Position numbers and translations under genes: made by a program. Positions 26,693 to 36,575 of a DNA stretch of 64,000 nucleotides are shown piece after piece. The stretch is from NCBI GenBank assembly GCA_018829465.1, contig JAHJTN010000006.1:124001-188000 (forward strand). The letters run 5' to 3'. Numbering within the stretch: the first letter of the stretch is position 1; the number at the start of each line of letters is the position of its first letter. The notes under the pieces are model-generated. The model saw only the letters and a program-made list of their open reading frames with translations. It was not told where the DNA came from and searched no databases. This stretch comes from Bacteroidota bacterium. GTDB taxonomy: Bacteria > Bacteroidota > Bacteroidia > Flavobacteriales > Flavobacteriaceae.

Positions 26693-27172
26693 ATGTTAGT
26701 AAAAATTAGAAAGGCATCTTCCAAAGATGTGTCGGATATTTTGAATCTCATCCGCGAGCTGGCCGCCTTCGAGCGTGAACCGGATGCGGTTGAAGTCAGT
26801 ATTGACGAACTGATTCGAGATGGTTTTGGCGAGCAACCACTGTTTCACGTGCTTATTGCCGAAATGCCGTCGGGCGAAATTGCCGGTATGGCTTTGTACT
26901 ACGTGAGGTATTCTACCTGGAAAGGCAAAACGCTGCATTTGGAAGACTTAATTGTCAAAAACAAATTCAGGTCACAAGGCATCGGGTCGCAATTGTTCGA
27001 CGCTTTTCTAAAAATCGTCAGAGATGAAAAAGTGCGCCGCGCAGAGTGGGTGGTGTTGGACTGGAACCAAAACGCCATCGACTTTTACGAAAAAAACGGT
27101 GCAAACATTCTAAAAGACTGGCATCTTGTACAAATAGATCAAAAAGCAGTGCAACGTAAATTTAACTCTTAA
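26693..27172 (+). CDS. GNAT-family N-acetyltransferase
   Basis: 159 residues from the ATG at 26693 ([16 protein letters not shown]). Motif A for acetyl-CoA binding is seen as [19 protein letters not shown] (R/Q-x-x-G-x-G/A), followed by [17 protein letters not shown]. It resembles the diamine acetyltransferase (SSAT-like) subgroup, but the substrate is not certain. It stops 2 bases before the aspartate kinase gene, so both are co-expressed. Confidence 0.88.
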   Translation: MLVKIRKASSKDVSDILNLIRELAAFEREPDAVEVSIDELIRDGFGEQPLFHVLIAEMPSGEIAGMALYYVRYSTWKGKTLHLEDLIVKNKFRSQGIGSQLFDAFLKIVRDEKVRRAEWVVLDWNQNAIDFYEKNGANILKDWHLVQIDQKAVQRKFNS

Positions 27173-27174
27173 AT

Positions 27175-28434
27175 ATGCGAATATTCAAATTTGGTGGGGC
27201 TTCCGTAAAGGACGCCGAAAGCGTGAGAAATGTATTTAATGTGTTAAAAAAAGTAGGCCATCAAGACACCCTGCTCGTCATTTCGGCCATGGGAAAAACC
27301 ACCAATGCTTTGGAGGAGGTTATTCACAACTATTTTCATCAACCCGACGACCTTCAAGAATCAATACAAGAAGTGGCAAAATTTCACAACCAAATCGCTT
27401 TAGATTTATTTGAGAACGAACAACATCCCATATTCAAGGAAATCCGTTTTTTAGTGGCCGAGCTAAAGACTTTTTTTGAACGTAACAAATCGACCAAGCA
27501 TCCATTTGTATATGACCAAGTGATTGGCTACGGCGAGTTGTTGTCCACCAAAATTGTGAGCGCCTATCTCAACCATGAAAGCATCGAAAACGAATGGCGC
27601 GACGTTCGCGAATGCATCAAAACCGACAGCAACTACAGAGATGCCAATGTAGATTGGGAACAAACCCAACAGCGCATTTCGACTAAAGTTGAAAGGGGAA
27701 AAATGTACATCACACAAGGCTTTTTAGGCTCCGATGCCAATTCGTTTACCACGAGTTTGGGACGCGAAGGCTCAGACTATACCGCCGCCATCTTTGCCTA
27801 CTGCCTAAATGCCGAAAGCGTCACCATCTGGAAAGACGTGCCCGGTGTGCTCAATGCCGACCCGCGCTATTTTGAAAACGCTACCTTGCTCCATCATATT
27901 TCTTATCAAGAAGCCATAGAACTGGCTTTTTACGGCGCATCCGTCATCCATCCAAAAACACTACAACCCTTACAAAGAAAAGAGATTCCGCTCTATGTAA
28001 AATCTTTTGTAAACCCGCTTGCAGAAGGCACGTCTGTTAAAAAAGGACAACCCCTGGAGCCTCAAGTCCCCTGCTTTATTGTCAAAAAAAACCAAGTGTT
28101 GATTTCACTTTCTTCGTTAGATTTTTCTTTCATCGTAGAAGAAAACATCAGCGAAATTTTTAACCTGCTCTCACAGGCAAAAATGAAAGTAGATGTAATT
28201 CAAAACTCCGCCATCAGTTTTTCTGTTTGTGTTGATAACAAATTTAACCACTTGGAAGAAACGCTCAACAAACTCCGCGCAAAATTCAAAGTCACTTGTT
28301 ACGAACAGGTTTCACTTTACACCATAAGGCACTACGACCAGAAAACCGTGAAGAGCCTCGACAAGGGGCGGGACATCTTGTTAAAACAGTTGACAGCAGA
28401 AACCATGCAAATGGTGGTAAAAGCGCAAGCCTAA
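27175..28434 (+). CDS. Aspartate kinase (monofunctional)
   Basis: Phosphorylates aspartate, the first step to lysine, threonine and methionine. 419 residues. FKFGGASVKDAESVRNV is the ATP/aspartate motif, then TTSLGREGSDYTAA and WKDVPGVLNADPRYF; the C-terminal about 130 residues form the ACT regulatory region. It is separate from hom, unlike the fused ThrA or MetL enzymes, and lies in its own operon with the GNAT gene. Confidence 0.93.
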   Translation: MRIFKFGGASVKDAESVRNVFNVLKKVGHQDTLLVISAMGKTTNALEEVIHNYFHQPDDLQESIQEVAKFHNQIALDLFENEQHPIFKEIRFLVAELKTFFERNKSTKHPFVYDQVIGYGELLSTKIVSAYLNHESIENEWRDVRECIKTDSNYRDANVDWEQTQQRISTKVERGKMYITQGFLGSDANSFTTSLGREGSDYTAAIFAYCLNAESVTIWKDVPGVLNADPRYFENATLLHHISYQEAIELAFYGASVIHPKTLQPLQRKEIPLYVKSFVNPLAEGTSVKKGQPLEPQVPCFIVKKNQVLISLSSLDFSFIVEENISEIFNLLSQAKMKVDVIQNSAISFSVCVDNKFNHLEETLNKLRAKFKVTCYEQVSLYTIRHYDQKTVKSLDKGRDILLKQLTAETMQMVVKAQA

Positions 28435-28463
28435 TTTTGTTGCCCGGCTAAAACTTCTTTTGC

Positions 28464-28471
28464 TATCTTTG
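28464..28471 (+). promoter_or_regulatory. -7 element (TATCTTTG) for the acyltransferase gene
   Basis: Matches TAnnTTTG, 17 bases before the ATG at 28489. Confidence 0.55.
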
Positions 28472-28488
28472 TATGTTAGCCAAATACT

Positions 28489-30324
28489 ATGTCATTAATC
28501 TCAGCGAAAGAAGTAGCCAAAGTTATCAAAGTTGATAAATACAGGTTTATCGGCACTTTTATCGGTTGGATATTGATGAAAATCTTGCGTATTTCCAAAC
28601 TGAATGCCGTCTATAAAAAGTATCAACACCTCGATGCCGAAAACTTTGTGAAATCGGTTTTAGACGAGTTAGAAATCAAGTTTGACATCCCCGAGGAAGA
28701 CCTCAAACGCATTCCAAAAGAAGGTGCTTTCATCACGGTTTCCAACCATCCGCTGGGCGGTGTAGATGGCTTGTTGTTGTTGCATCTGATGCTCAATCAG
28801 CGCAAGGATTTTAAAATTATAGCCAACTTTTTGCTACAAAAATTAAAACCGCTCGAGTCTAAAGTGCTTCCTGTAAACCCTTTTGAAAGTCACAAAAATG
28901 CACACTCAAGTATTGTCGGGTTTAAAAATGCCTTGTCGCATTTACATGCGGGTTGCCCCTTGGGAATTTTTCCGGCCGGTGAGGTTTCAACCTACCGCGA
29001 AGGTAAACTTATAGTGGATAAACCTTGGGAAGAAGCCGCTATAAAACTGACCAAAAAAGCCGGTGTTCCGGTCGTTCCTATTTATTTTCACGCCAAAAAC
29101 AGCCGCACTTTTTACCTGCTTTCTCAACTGAGCGATACCTTGCGAACGGCTTTGCTTCCGTCCGAGCTTTTCCAACAAAAACGCAGAACCATCAGTGTGC
29201 GCATCGGCAAACCCATTTCAGTTAAAAGTCAGGATGAAGTGGAATCGCTTGCCGCATATTCGGGTTTTTTGAGAAGAAAAACCTATTTGTTGGCCAAACC
29301 CTTTGAAAAAAATCGGTTTAACCTTAAAAACAAACTTAAAATCCCCAAACCACCCAAAAAAATCATCAAACCCATCAATCCGTCGGACATCGTCAAAGAG
29401 GTGGAAGTCATACGCGCCTTGGGTACACGTTTGTTGGTAAGCAGGAATTTTGAAGTTTTTCTGGCAGAGTCTTATCAAATACCCAACTGCTTGCGGGAAA
29501 TTGGTCGCCTACGTGAAATCACCTTTCGGGAAATTGGAGAAGGCACCAACCAATCTATAGATTTGGATGCATTTGACACCTACTACTACCATATGTTTCT
29601 GTGGGACAACGACGCACAAAAAATTGTGGGTGCATACCGCATGGGGCTCGGCAGCGAAATTTTTGCCAAATACGGCATCAACGGGTTTTATACGCAAGAT
29701 TTGTTTCGCTACGAGCCCGAACTCTATCAGATGATGAGCCAAACCATAGAAATGGGTCGGGCTTTTATCGTGTCGGAATACCAGCAAAAACCCATGCCGC
29801 TGTTTCTGCTTTGGCGGGGTATCATTCACACAGCACTCAGACATCCGGAACACAAATATTTGATGGGCGGAGTAAGCATCAGCAACCAATTTTCCAATTT
29901 TTCAAAATCGCTGATGATTCAATTCATGAAATCGCATTACTACGATCCTTATATTGCACAGTATGTGCATCCCAAAAAAGAGTTTAAAGTAAAACTGGCC
30001 GATGAGGACAAAGACTTTGTGTTGGACGCCACAGAAGCCGATTTGAACAAATTTGATCGTTTTATAGATGAATTGGAACCGGGCGCGTTGCGATTACCCG
30101 TTTTGCTGAAAAAATACATCAAACAAAATGCGCGGCTGATTGCTTTCAATGTCGATCCTTTGTTTAATGATGCTGTTGACGGTTTAATGTATATCCGAAT
30201 ATCAGATTTGCCCGAGGAAACCATGAAACCCGTGATGGAAGAATTTCAACGGGAATTGGAACAAAAACTACAAGAGGGCAAAGACATTTCAAACCTTGGG
30301 GACGATTTGATGCCGGGTGCATAG
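28489..30324 (+). CDS. Two-domain acyltransferase, OlsF-like (ornithine/glycine lipid synthesis candidate)
   Basis: 611 residues. The N-terminal domain (about 60-270) is a lysophospholipid acyltransferase with VSNHPLGGVDGL (the HxxxxD catalytic motif) and FPAGEVSTYREG. The C-terminal domain (about 300-560) is a hemolysin-type GNAT N-acyltransferase with GRLREITFREIGEG and MSQTIEMGRAFI. The same order (O-acyltransferase then N-acyltransferase) is known for OlsF of Serratia and Flavobacterium, which makes ornithine lipids; related Bacteroides enzymes make glycine lipids. Substrate is inferred from architecture only. Confidence 0.82.
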   Translation: MSLISAKEVAKVIKVDKYRFIGTFIGWILMKILRISKLNAVYKKYQHLDAENFVKSVLDELEIKFDIPEEDLKRIPKEGAFITVSNHPLGGVDGLLLLHLMLNQRKDFKIIANFLLQKLKPLESKVLPVNPFESHKNAHSSIVGFKNALSHLHAGCPLGIFPAGEVSTYREGKLIVDKPWEEAAIKLTKKAGVPVVPIYFHAKNSRTFYLLSQLSDTLRTALLPSELFQQKRRTISVRIGKPISVKSQDEVESLAAYSGFLRRKTYLLAKPFEKNRFNLKNKLKIPKPPKKIIKPINPSDIVKEVEVIRALGTRLLVSRNFEVFLAESYQIPNCLREIGRLREITFREIGEGTNQSIDLDAFDTYYYHMFLWDNDAQKIVGAYRMGLGSEIFAKYGINGFYTQDLFRYEPELYQMMSQTIEMGRAFIVSEYQQKPMPLFLLWRGIIHTALRHPEHKYLMGGVSISNQFSNFSKSLMIQFMKSHYYDPYIAQYVHPKKEFKVKLADEDKDFVLDATEADLNKFDRFIDELEPGALRLPVLLKKYIKQNARLIAFNVDPLFNDAVDGLMYIRISDLPEETMKPVMEEFQRELEQKLQEGKDISNLGDDLMPGA

Positions 30325-30913
30325 AGACATCTACAAAAGTGATATAAAAACAGACTCAGCTTAAAAATAGATTTTCTACAAGTCGTGTCCAAATCGTTTT
30401 GATGAATACAAGTTTGCCAAAATTTTTATAAGGCGAAATGAAATATTAAAAGCCTGTGTATTCGAATTTGCCCAACGCGAAAAATATTGAAGAACTAGGG
30501 AGTAGCTTTCAAAAGCAGATATCACCTACTACACGCACCCTACTACCCGCTGAATTGTCACCCTGAACTTGTTTCAGGGTCTTACTCGTGTAGGGTTAAG
30601 ATGCTGAAACGAGTTCAGCATGACAGCATGTGGAGTTCAGCATCAAAGATTATGGAGTTCGGTATGACAGGTGAAGTGGGTTTAGCAGAATCCTGTGTAG
30701 CGGATTCATAAACCCTTTATCTGAAAATATAAATTTGTGCGCAAAAAAACTTCTAAATTTGAATAAGACAGAATCCGTTTTTTATAAATTATTCATCCGA
30801 ACGGCAAATCTCTATCTGCGATGCTTTCTAAATACTGCTTCCAAAGTATCCCCAAATCCGATTTCTCCGCTTCGGTTATTTTTTTAACTTAGACCACAGA
30901 AAAAAGCACCCTT
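30325..30913. other. 589-base intergenic region before dnaG
   Basis: Contains the REPIN-like repeat (30557-30624) and a degenerate third half-copy (about 30632-30670), a GAATCC/GGATTC inverted repeat at 30688-30707, and two TAnnTTTG matches (TAAATTTG at 30730-30737 and 30754-30761) that might be dnaG promoters. No gene, tRNA or recognisable gene relic was seen. Confidence 0.6.
30557..30624. repeat. REPIN-like pair of inverted REP hairpins
   Basis: Copy 1 (30557-30583) starts GTCACCCTGAACTTG; copy 2 (30598-30624) is its inverted relative, whose complement starts GTCATGCTGAACTCG. They match at 22 of 27 positions. Four of the five differences are paired: CC...GG in copy 1 becomes TG...CA in copy 2, keeping each hairpin stem intact. 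The two are separated by 14 bases. Confidence 0.72.
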
Positions 30914-32869
30914 TTGATAGACAGAGCATCCATAGACAAAGTATTTGAAACCGCCCGTGTTGAGGAGGTTATCGGTGATTTTGTTCAACTCAAAAAATCA
31001 GGATCAAACTATAAAGGCCTCAGCCCGTTTACCGATGAGCGCTCACCGAGTTTCATGGTTTCGCCCGTCAAGCAAATCTGGAAAGATTTCAGCAGCGGAA
31101 AAGGTGGCAACGTAGTCGCTTTTTTGATGGAGCACGAACATTTTACCTATCCGGAAGCCATCAAATACCTCGCTAAAAAATACAACATAGAAATTGAAGA
31201 AACCTTGCCGTCTCCCGAAGAAAAAGAAGCGGCGGGCGAACGCGAAAGTTTGTATTTGGTTTCAGAATACGCTCAAAAATATTTTGCCAAAACCCTTTGG
31301 GAAGACGAAGAAGGAAAAGCGATTGGTCTGAGCTATTTTAAAGAGCGGGGATTTACAGACGAAACCATTCGCAGCTTCGGACTCGGCTATTCACCCGACA
31401 GTTGGGACGCTTTCACCAAACAAGCATTGGCAGACGGCTATTTGTTAGATTTTCTGGACAAAACGGGTTTGAGTATCGTTAAAGAAACCAAGAGTTTTGA
31501 CCGCTTTAAAGGCCGCGTCATGTTCCCGATTCACTCTATGAGCGGTCGTGTGCTCGGCTTTGGCGGACGCATACTCACCAACGATAAAAAAGCCGCCAAA
31601 TACCTGAACTCGCCCGAAAGCGACATCTACCACAAAAGCAAAGTACTCTACGGACTTTACTACGCCAAACAAAGCATCGCCAAAGAAAACAGTTGCTATT
31701 TGGTGGAAGGCTACACCGATGTCATTCAACTCCACCAACGGGGTGTGCAAAACGTGGTGGCATCGAGCGGGACGGCACTCACGCCCGACCAAATCAGGCT
31801 TATCCGAAGGTTGACAAACAACATCACAGTGTTGTTTGACGGTGATGCGGCCGGACTACGCGCCTCACTTCGCGGCATCGACCTCATTTTGGAAGAAAAC
31901 ATGAACGTCAAAGTCTGCAGTTTCCCGGAAGGGGACGATCCGGACAGCTTTGCCCGCACACATGAATACGAAGAAATCGTGTCATTTTTAGAAGAAAACG
32001 CCAAAGATTTTATTCAATTCAAAGCCGAATTACTGGCCAAAGACGCCAAGAACGATCCTATCAAAAAGGCGGAATGTGTGCGTGATATGATTGAGAGTAT
32101 TTCTAAAATTCCGGACAAAATCAGTCAGGAAATTTACGTGAAGGAATGCTCCAAAATCATGGACATTTCTGAAGAAGCCTTGTTTTCTTCGCTCTACCAA
32201 TTAACCAAAGGCAAAATTAGGCAGGCAAACAAACAAGAAAAACAACAACGTGCCACCACAGGTTTAACTGCCGTACAAACCGTACAAGAAAAAGTAAACC
32301 AACTGCACGAGTTGGAGACCGACATCATTCGTGCATTACTACTGTTTGGCGATAAAGAAGCCGAGTTTGAAGACCTTATCCTCAAACAGAACAATCAAAA
32401 CCAGTTGGAATTGGTTGCCGAAAAATACAGCTGTAAAGTCTTTGAAAAAATATTTTTGGATTTGCAACAAGACGAAATTGATTTTTCGCACCCCGATTTT
32501 AAAGCACTCTACCATTTGTTGGTGCAAAAGTTTCAAAGTGATGAAGGCATAGACCTCAAAAACCTGTCTCACGCTTTAGACAAAACCGCTAACGAAATTG
32601 TCTCCGACATCTTGATGAATGAAGAGCAATACCAACTGCACAACTGGGAACGAAAAAATATTTTCGTCAAGGTAAAAGATAAAAGCATCGCCCAATTTGT
32701 CAGTGAGATTATTCTTAACCTCAGAAGCTACCTCATAGAGCAAAAAAAAGTGGAACTCATGCAGCAAATCACTTCCAAAACCGAATCACATACAGAAATA
32801 TTGGAAGAAATCAACAACTACAACAAACTAAAAGTGTTGCTCGGACGAAAACTGGAGCGGGTTATTTGA
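30914..32869 (+). CDS. dnaG: DNA primase DnaG (zinc ligands absent)
   Basis: Synthesises RNA primers at the replication fork. 651 residues from a TTG start (MIDRASIDKVFETARVEEVI), which matches the family N-terminus. The TOPRIM catalytic core is intact: LVEGYTDVIQLHQRG, then VLFDGDAAGLRAS and GDDPDSFAR. In the N-terminal zinc ribbon, the usual CPFHxEKTPSF is GLSPFTDERSPSF and the usual CxxC is DFSSG, so all four zinc ligands are replaced while the fold sequence remains. The C-terminal helicase-binding region (about 440-651) is charged and divergent. Confidence 0.95.
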   Translation: MIDRASIDKVFETARVEEVIGDFVQLKKSGSNYKGLSPFTDERSPSFMVSPVKQIWKDFSSGKGGNVVAFLMEHEHFTYPEAIKYLAKKYNIEIEETLPSPEEKEAAGERESLYLVSEYAQKYFAKTLWEDEEGKAIGLSYFKERGFTDETIRSFGLGYSPDSWDAFTKQALADGYLLDFLDKTGLSIVKETKSFDRFKGRVMFPIHSMSGRVLGFGGRILTNDKKAAKYLNSPESDIYHKSKVLYGLYYAKQSIAKENSCYLVEGYTDVIQLHQRGVQNVVASSGTALTPDQIRLIRRLTNNITVLFDGDAAGLRASLRGIDLILEENMNVKVCSFPEGDDPDSFARTHEYEEIVSFLEENAKDFIQFKAELLAKDAKNDPIKKAECVRDMIESISKIPDKISQEIYVKECSKIMDISEEALFSSLYQLTKGKIRQANKQEKQQRATTGLTAVQTVQEKVNQLHELETDIIRALLLFGDKEAEFEDLILKQNNQNQLELVAEKYSCKVFEKIFLDLQQDEIDFSHPDFKALYHLLVQKFQSDEGIDLKNLSHALDKTANEIVSDILMNEEQYQLHNWERKNIFVKVKDKSIAQFVSEIILNLRSYLIEQKKVELMQQITSKTESHTEILEEINNYNKLKVLLGRKLERVI

Positions 32870-32935
32870 TAGTTCTGTTCGTTTTATAAAATTGTGAAAG
32901 CCCGTCAATATTTCAAAAAATTCGCAGCGGAATTG

Positions 32936-32943
32936 TACCTTTG
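32936..32943 (+). promoter_or_regulatory. -7 element (TACCTTTG) for leuS
   Basis: Matches TAnnTTTG, 30 bases before the ATG at 32974. The alternative start at 32941 would lie within this element and is rejected. Confidence 0.55.
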
Positions 32944-32973
32944 CGCCTCAAAAACATAGTGATACAATACAAG

Positions 32974-35781
32974 ATGAAGTACCATCCCAACGAAATTGAA
33001 GCCAAGTGGCAAAAATATTGGAAAGCAAATCAAACTTTTTTAGCAGATAACCAATCGGATAAACCCAAATACTATGTATTAGACATGTTCCCGTATCCAT
33101 CAGGAGCCGGGCTACACGTAGGGCATCCGTTGGGTTACATCGCTTCCGATATTTATGCCCGCTTCAAAAGACACCAAGGTTTTAACGTCTTGCATCCCAT
33201 GGGATACGACTCTTTCGGATTGCCGGCCGAGCAGTATGCCATTCAAACCGGGCAACACCCGGCCATCACCACAGAAACCAACATCAAACGCTATCGCGAA
33301 CAGCTCGATAAAATCGGTTTTTCTTTTGATTGGAGTCGAGAAGTGCGCACTTCCGAACCCGATTATTACAGCTGGACACAATGGATTTTTCTTCAATTGT
33401 TCAATGCTTGGTATAACCAAGAGACCGATCGGGCTGAGCATATAGACAGCCTTGTAGCTGTTTTTAAAAAACAAGGAAATCATCGCATAAAAGCGGCCTG
33501 TGATGAAGACACCAAACCTTTCTCTGCTACCGACTGGGAAAATTTCAGTGAAGACGAAAAACAACAAATCTTATTAAAATACCGATTGACATATTTGGCC
33601 GAAAGTGAAGTAAACTGGTGCGCGGCACTGGGCACCGTGTTGGCAAATGACGAAGTTGTCAACGGTCTTTCGGAACGCGGCGGACATCCGGTGGTGCGAA
33701 AAAAAATGACGCAATGGAGCATGCGTATTTCTGCCTATGCAGAGCGACTGCTCAACGGACTCAACCGTATAGACTGGCCCGAGCCGCTCAAAGAGATGCA
33801 GCGCAACTGGATTGGAAAATCGGTAGGTGCGCACATCGTGTTTGACATCGAAAACAGCAAGAATAAAATTGGTGTGTTTTCTACCAGACCCGACACCATC
33901 TTCGGCGTGAGCTTTATGGTATTAGCCCCCGAGCACGAGTTGGTAGCACAAATCACCACAAGCGAACAACGAAATGAAATAAACGCCTATGTTGAGGCCG
34001 CCTCACGCAAAAGCGAAAGAGAGCGCATGGCAGATGTAAAAACGGTGAGTGGCGCCTTCACCGGTGCCTATGCCATCCATCCCTTTTCCAAAAAACGAAT
34101 TCCCATTTGGATAGGCGATTACGTTTTGGCCGGTTATGGTACAGGTGCCGTGATGGCTGTGCCTTGTGGCGACCAGCGCGACTACGATTTTGCCAAACAT
34201 TTTGATATAGAAATTCCCAACATATTCGACGGCGTGGATATTTCTGAAGCTGCATTTACAGACAAAGAAAAAAGCATCATTGCCAATTCAGATTTTCTGA
34301 ACGGACTTTCCTTCAAAGAAGCCACCGAGAAAGTGATAACAGCGCTCGAAAAAACAGGAGCCGGAAGTGCACGGACCAACTACCGCCTCCGAGATGCTGT
34401 TTTCAGCAGACAACGCTATTGGGGCGAACCCATCCCGATGTATTATAAAAACGGTATTCCGCATCCCATTCCGGAAGCTTGTTTGCCACTTAGGTTGCCC
34501 GAAGTAGAAAAATACCTGCCCACGGAAGATGGCGATCCGCCGTTGGGCAATGCGACAGCTTGGTTTTGGGACGAGGAAAAACAGCAAGTCACCGCCGACA
34601 CCAACAGACCCGGCGGACCGCTCGAACTCAACACTATGCCGGGCTGGGCGGGTAGTTCTTGGTATTTCAACCGGTATATGGATGCCCAAAATACAGCAGC
34701 TTTTGCCGGGAACCGAGCACTTGACTACTGGCGCGAGGTCGATTTGTATATAGGCGGTAGCGAACACGCAACCGGACACTTGCTCTACAGCCGTTTTTGG
34801 CAAAAATTCTTGTTCGATTTGGGTCTGGTGCCCACAGATGAATATGCCAAAAAACTGATTAACCAAGGAATGATATTGGGAATGAGCGCGTTTGTTTTCA
34901 GACTAGAAGGCACAAATTCCTATGTGTCAAAAAACATCATAGAAGGTAAAAAAGGTCAGTTTATTCATGTTGATGTGTCGCTAGTTGACGCTTCTGATCA
35001 TTTGAATATTGAAGCTTTTAAAAATTCGAGACCTGAATTTGCTGACGCACAGTTTAAAACAGAGGCAGACGGAAGTTTTGTTGTCAGTCGCGAAGTCGAA
35101 AAAATGTCCAAATCCAAATACAATGTGGTCAACCCCGATGATATTTGCGAGCAATTTGGCGCGGACACACTTCGTATGTACGAAATGTTTTTAGGACCGC
35201 TCGAACAAGCCAAACCTTGGAATACAGCAGGCATCACCGGTGTTTTTGGTTTCCTCAAAAAACTGTGGCGTTTGTACTTTGACGACAATGGTTGTATAGT
35301 CACCGACGAAGCTCCTGACAAATCATCGCTCAAAACGCTGCACAAAACTGTCAAAAAAGTGACGGAAGACATTGAAAATTTCTCGTTCAACACCTCCGTT
35401 TCCTCTTTTATGATTGCCGTAAACGAGCTCACTTCTCAAAACTGTCACGAGAGAGCCGTTTTAGAACCCTTAGCCATCCTAATTTCGCCCTATGCCCCGC
35501 ATATAGCAGAAGAACTTTGGTATCAATTGGGAAAAAGGGAGTCCATTTCCACGGCAGCTTATCCAATTTATGATCCCAAATTTTTGATAGAAGCAGAAAA
35601 AGAATACCCGGTTTCTTTCAACGGAAAAATGCGGTTTAGCCTGACGCTTCCTTTAGATATGACTAAAGAAAATATCGAAAAAGCGGTTTTGGCAGACGAA
35701 CGCACCCAAAAACAGCTGGAAGGACAAACACCCAAAAAGGTAATTGTGGTGCCCGGGAAAATCGTGAACCTGGTAGTCTGA
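32974..35781 (+). CDS. leuS: Leucyl-tRNA synthetase
   Basis: Charges tRNA-Leu. 935 residues from the ATG at 32974 (MKYHPNEIEAKWQKYWK). Class I signatures: the HIGH motif as PYPSGAGLHVGH (near residue 40) and KMSKS in EKMSKSKYNVVNPDD (near 710). The CP1 editing domain lies between (FSTRPDTIFGVSFMVLAPEH, then GTGAVMAVPCGDQRDYDFA). An insert just before KMSKS (GKKGQFIHVDVSLVDASD) is as in other Bacteroidota. Standing alone between dnaG and the PepSY gene. Confidence 0.97.
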   Translation: MKYHPNEIEAKWQKYWKANQTFLADNQSDKPKYYVLDMFPYPSGAGLHVGHPLGYIASDIYARFKRHQGFNVLHPMGYDSFGLPAEQYAIQTGQHPAITTETNIKRYREQLDKIGFSFDWSREVRTSEPDYYSWTQWIFLQLFNAWYNQETDRAEHIDSLVAVFKKQGNHRIKAACDEDTKPFSATDWENFSEDEKQQILLKYRLTYLAESEVNWCAALGTVLANDEVVNGLSERGGHPVVRKKMTQWSMRISAYAERLLNGLNRIDWPEPLKEMQRNWIGKSVGAHIVFDIENSKNKIGVFSTRPDTIFGVSFMVLAPEHELVAQITTSEQRNEINAYVEAASRKSERERMADVKTVSGAFTGAYAIHPFSKKRIPIWIGDYVLAGYGTGAVMAVPCGDQRDYDFAKHFDIEIPNIFDGVDISEAAFTDKEKSIIANSDFLNGLSFKEATEKVITALEKTGAGSARTNYRLRDAVFSRQRYWGEPIPMYYKNGIPHPIPEACLPLRLPEVEKYLPTEDGDPPLGNATAWFWDEEKQQVTADTNRPGGPLELNTMPGWAGSSWYFNRYMDAQNTAAFAGNRALDYWREVDLYIGGSEHATGHLLYSRFWQKFLFDLGLVPTDEYAKKLINQGMILGMSAFVFRLEGTNSYVSKNIIEGKKGQFIHVDVSLVDASDHLNIEAFKNSRPEFADAQFKTEADGSFVVSREVEKMSKSKYNVVNPDDICEQFGADTLRMYEMFLGPLEQAKPWNTAGITGVFGFLKKLWRLYFDDNGCIVTDEAPDKSSLKTLHKTVKKVTEDIENFSFNTSVSSFMIAVNELTSQNCHERAVLEPLAILISPYAPHIAEELWYQLGKRESISTAAYPIYDPKFLIEAEKEYPVSFNGKMRFSLTLPLDMTKENIEKAVLADERTQKQLEGQTPKKVIVVPGKIVNLVV

Positions 35782-35817
35782 TTTTGATACATTTACCTCT
35801 TGTAAAACAGCCGATTT

Positions 35818-36564
35818 ATGCCTAAATTCTCTTACAAATCTCAAAGAAAAATTCGGAAATTTCACCGTTACATTGCAGTTTTTGTAGGCATACAACTCCT
35901 CTTTTGGACAGTCAGCGGCATGTATTTTAGTTGGAATAATATGGATGATGTACATGGCGATACCTTTCGGATTTTTCCAAATAATTTTGTAGGAAACCCA
36001 AATTTTGCATTGATGGATTCGCTTTTTGATGAAGTTGAAAAAACCATCAAAATTGATTCTATAAAGAGCATCGGCATTGTCAAAAATGACGTTCTCCCTA
36101 TGGCGCGCTTCAGTTTTTTTCACGCAGGAAAACTTCACCATCAATTGATTGATCTTGAAAAAAAATCCCTTCGTCCGCCATTGTCAGAAGCGGAAAGTGT
36201 CAAGTTGGCACAAGAAAGTTTTCGGGGAAAAGTTGGCATAAAAAATGTTAAGCTTCTATCCGAAAATGACGTTCATCAGACACATGAATACCGAGGTGGT
36301 GTGCTACCTGTTTTTGCGATAGATTTTGATCACGCATCCGGTCTCACAGCCTACGTGGCTCCGGAGCTTGGAGAAGTGACCAGTTTTCGGAACAACAACT
36401 GGCGCCGGTTTGATTTTCTTTGGATGATGCACACCATGGATTACCAAACCCGCGATGTCATCACCAATTGGGTGCTGCGCATTTTTTCTGTTTTGGGTTT
36501 GTTAACGGTTTTTTCAGGATTTTTGCTGTATTTTGCAACATCAAAAAAAATTATAAAAAAATAA
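35818..36564 (+). CDS. PepSY-domain membrane protein
   Basis: 248 residues. One N-terminal membrane segment (about 20-38, VFVGIQLLFWTVSGMYFS), a periplasmic region of about 170 residues with PepSY-like sequence, then a second membrane segment near the C-terminus (VLGLLTVFSGFLLYFAT). The RKFHRYIAV opening and the His residues in HTMDYQTRD resemble PepSY-TM proteins linked to iron uptake or reductase systems. Precise function unknown. It ends 11 bases before the Zn peptidase gene. Confidence 0.78.
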   Translation: MPKFSYKSQRKIRKFHRYIAVFVGIQLLFWTVSGMYFSWNNMDDVHGDTFRIFPNNFVGNPNFALMDSLFDEVEKTIKIDSIKSIGIVKNDVLPMARFSFFHAGKLHHQLIDLEKKSLRPPLSEAESVKLAQESFRGKVGIKNVKLLSENDVHQTHEYRGGVLPVFAIDFDHASGLTAYVAPELGEVTSFRNNNWRRFDFLWMMHTMDYQTRDVITNWVLRIFSVLGLLTVFSGFLLYFATSKKIIKK

Positions 36565-36575
36565 AATTTTACGCT

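Noticed and set aside
34288-34866. 192-residue frame antisense to leuS
   Set aside because: Mirror of leuS codons; no family motif.
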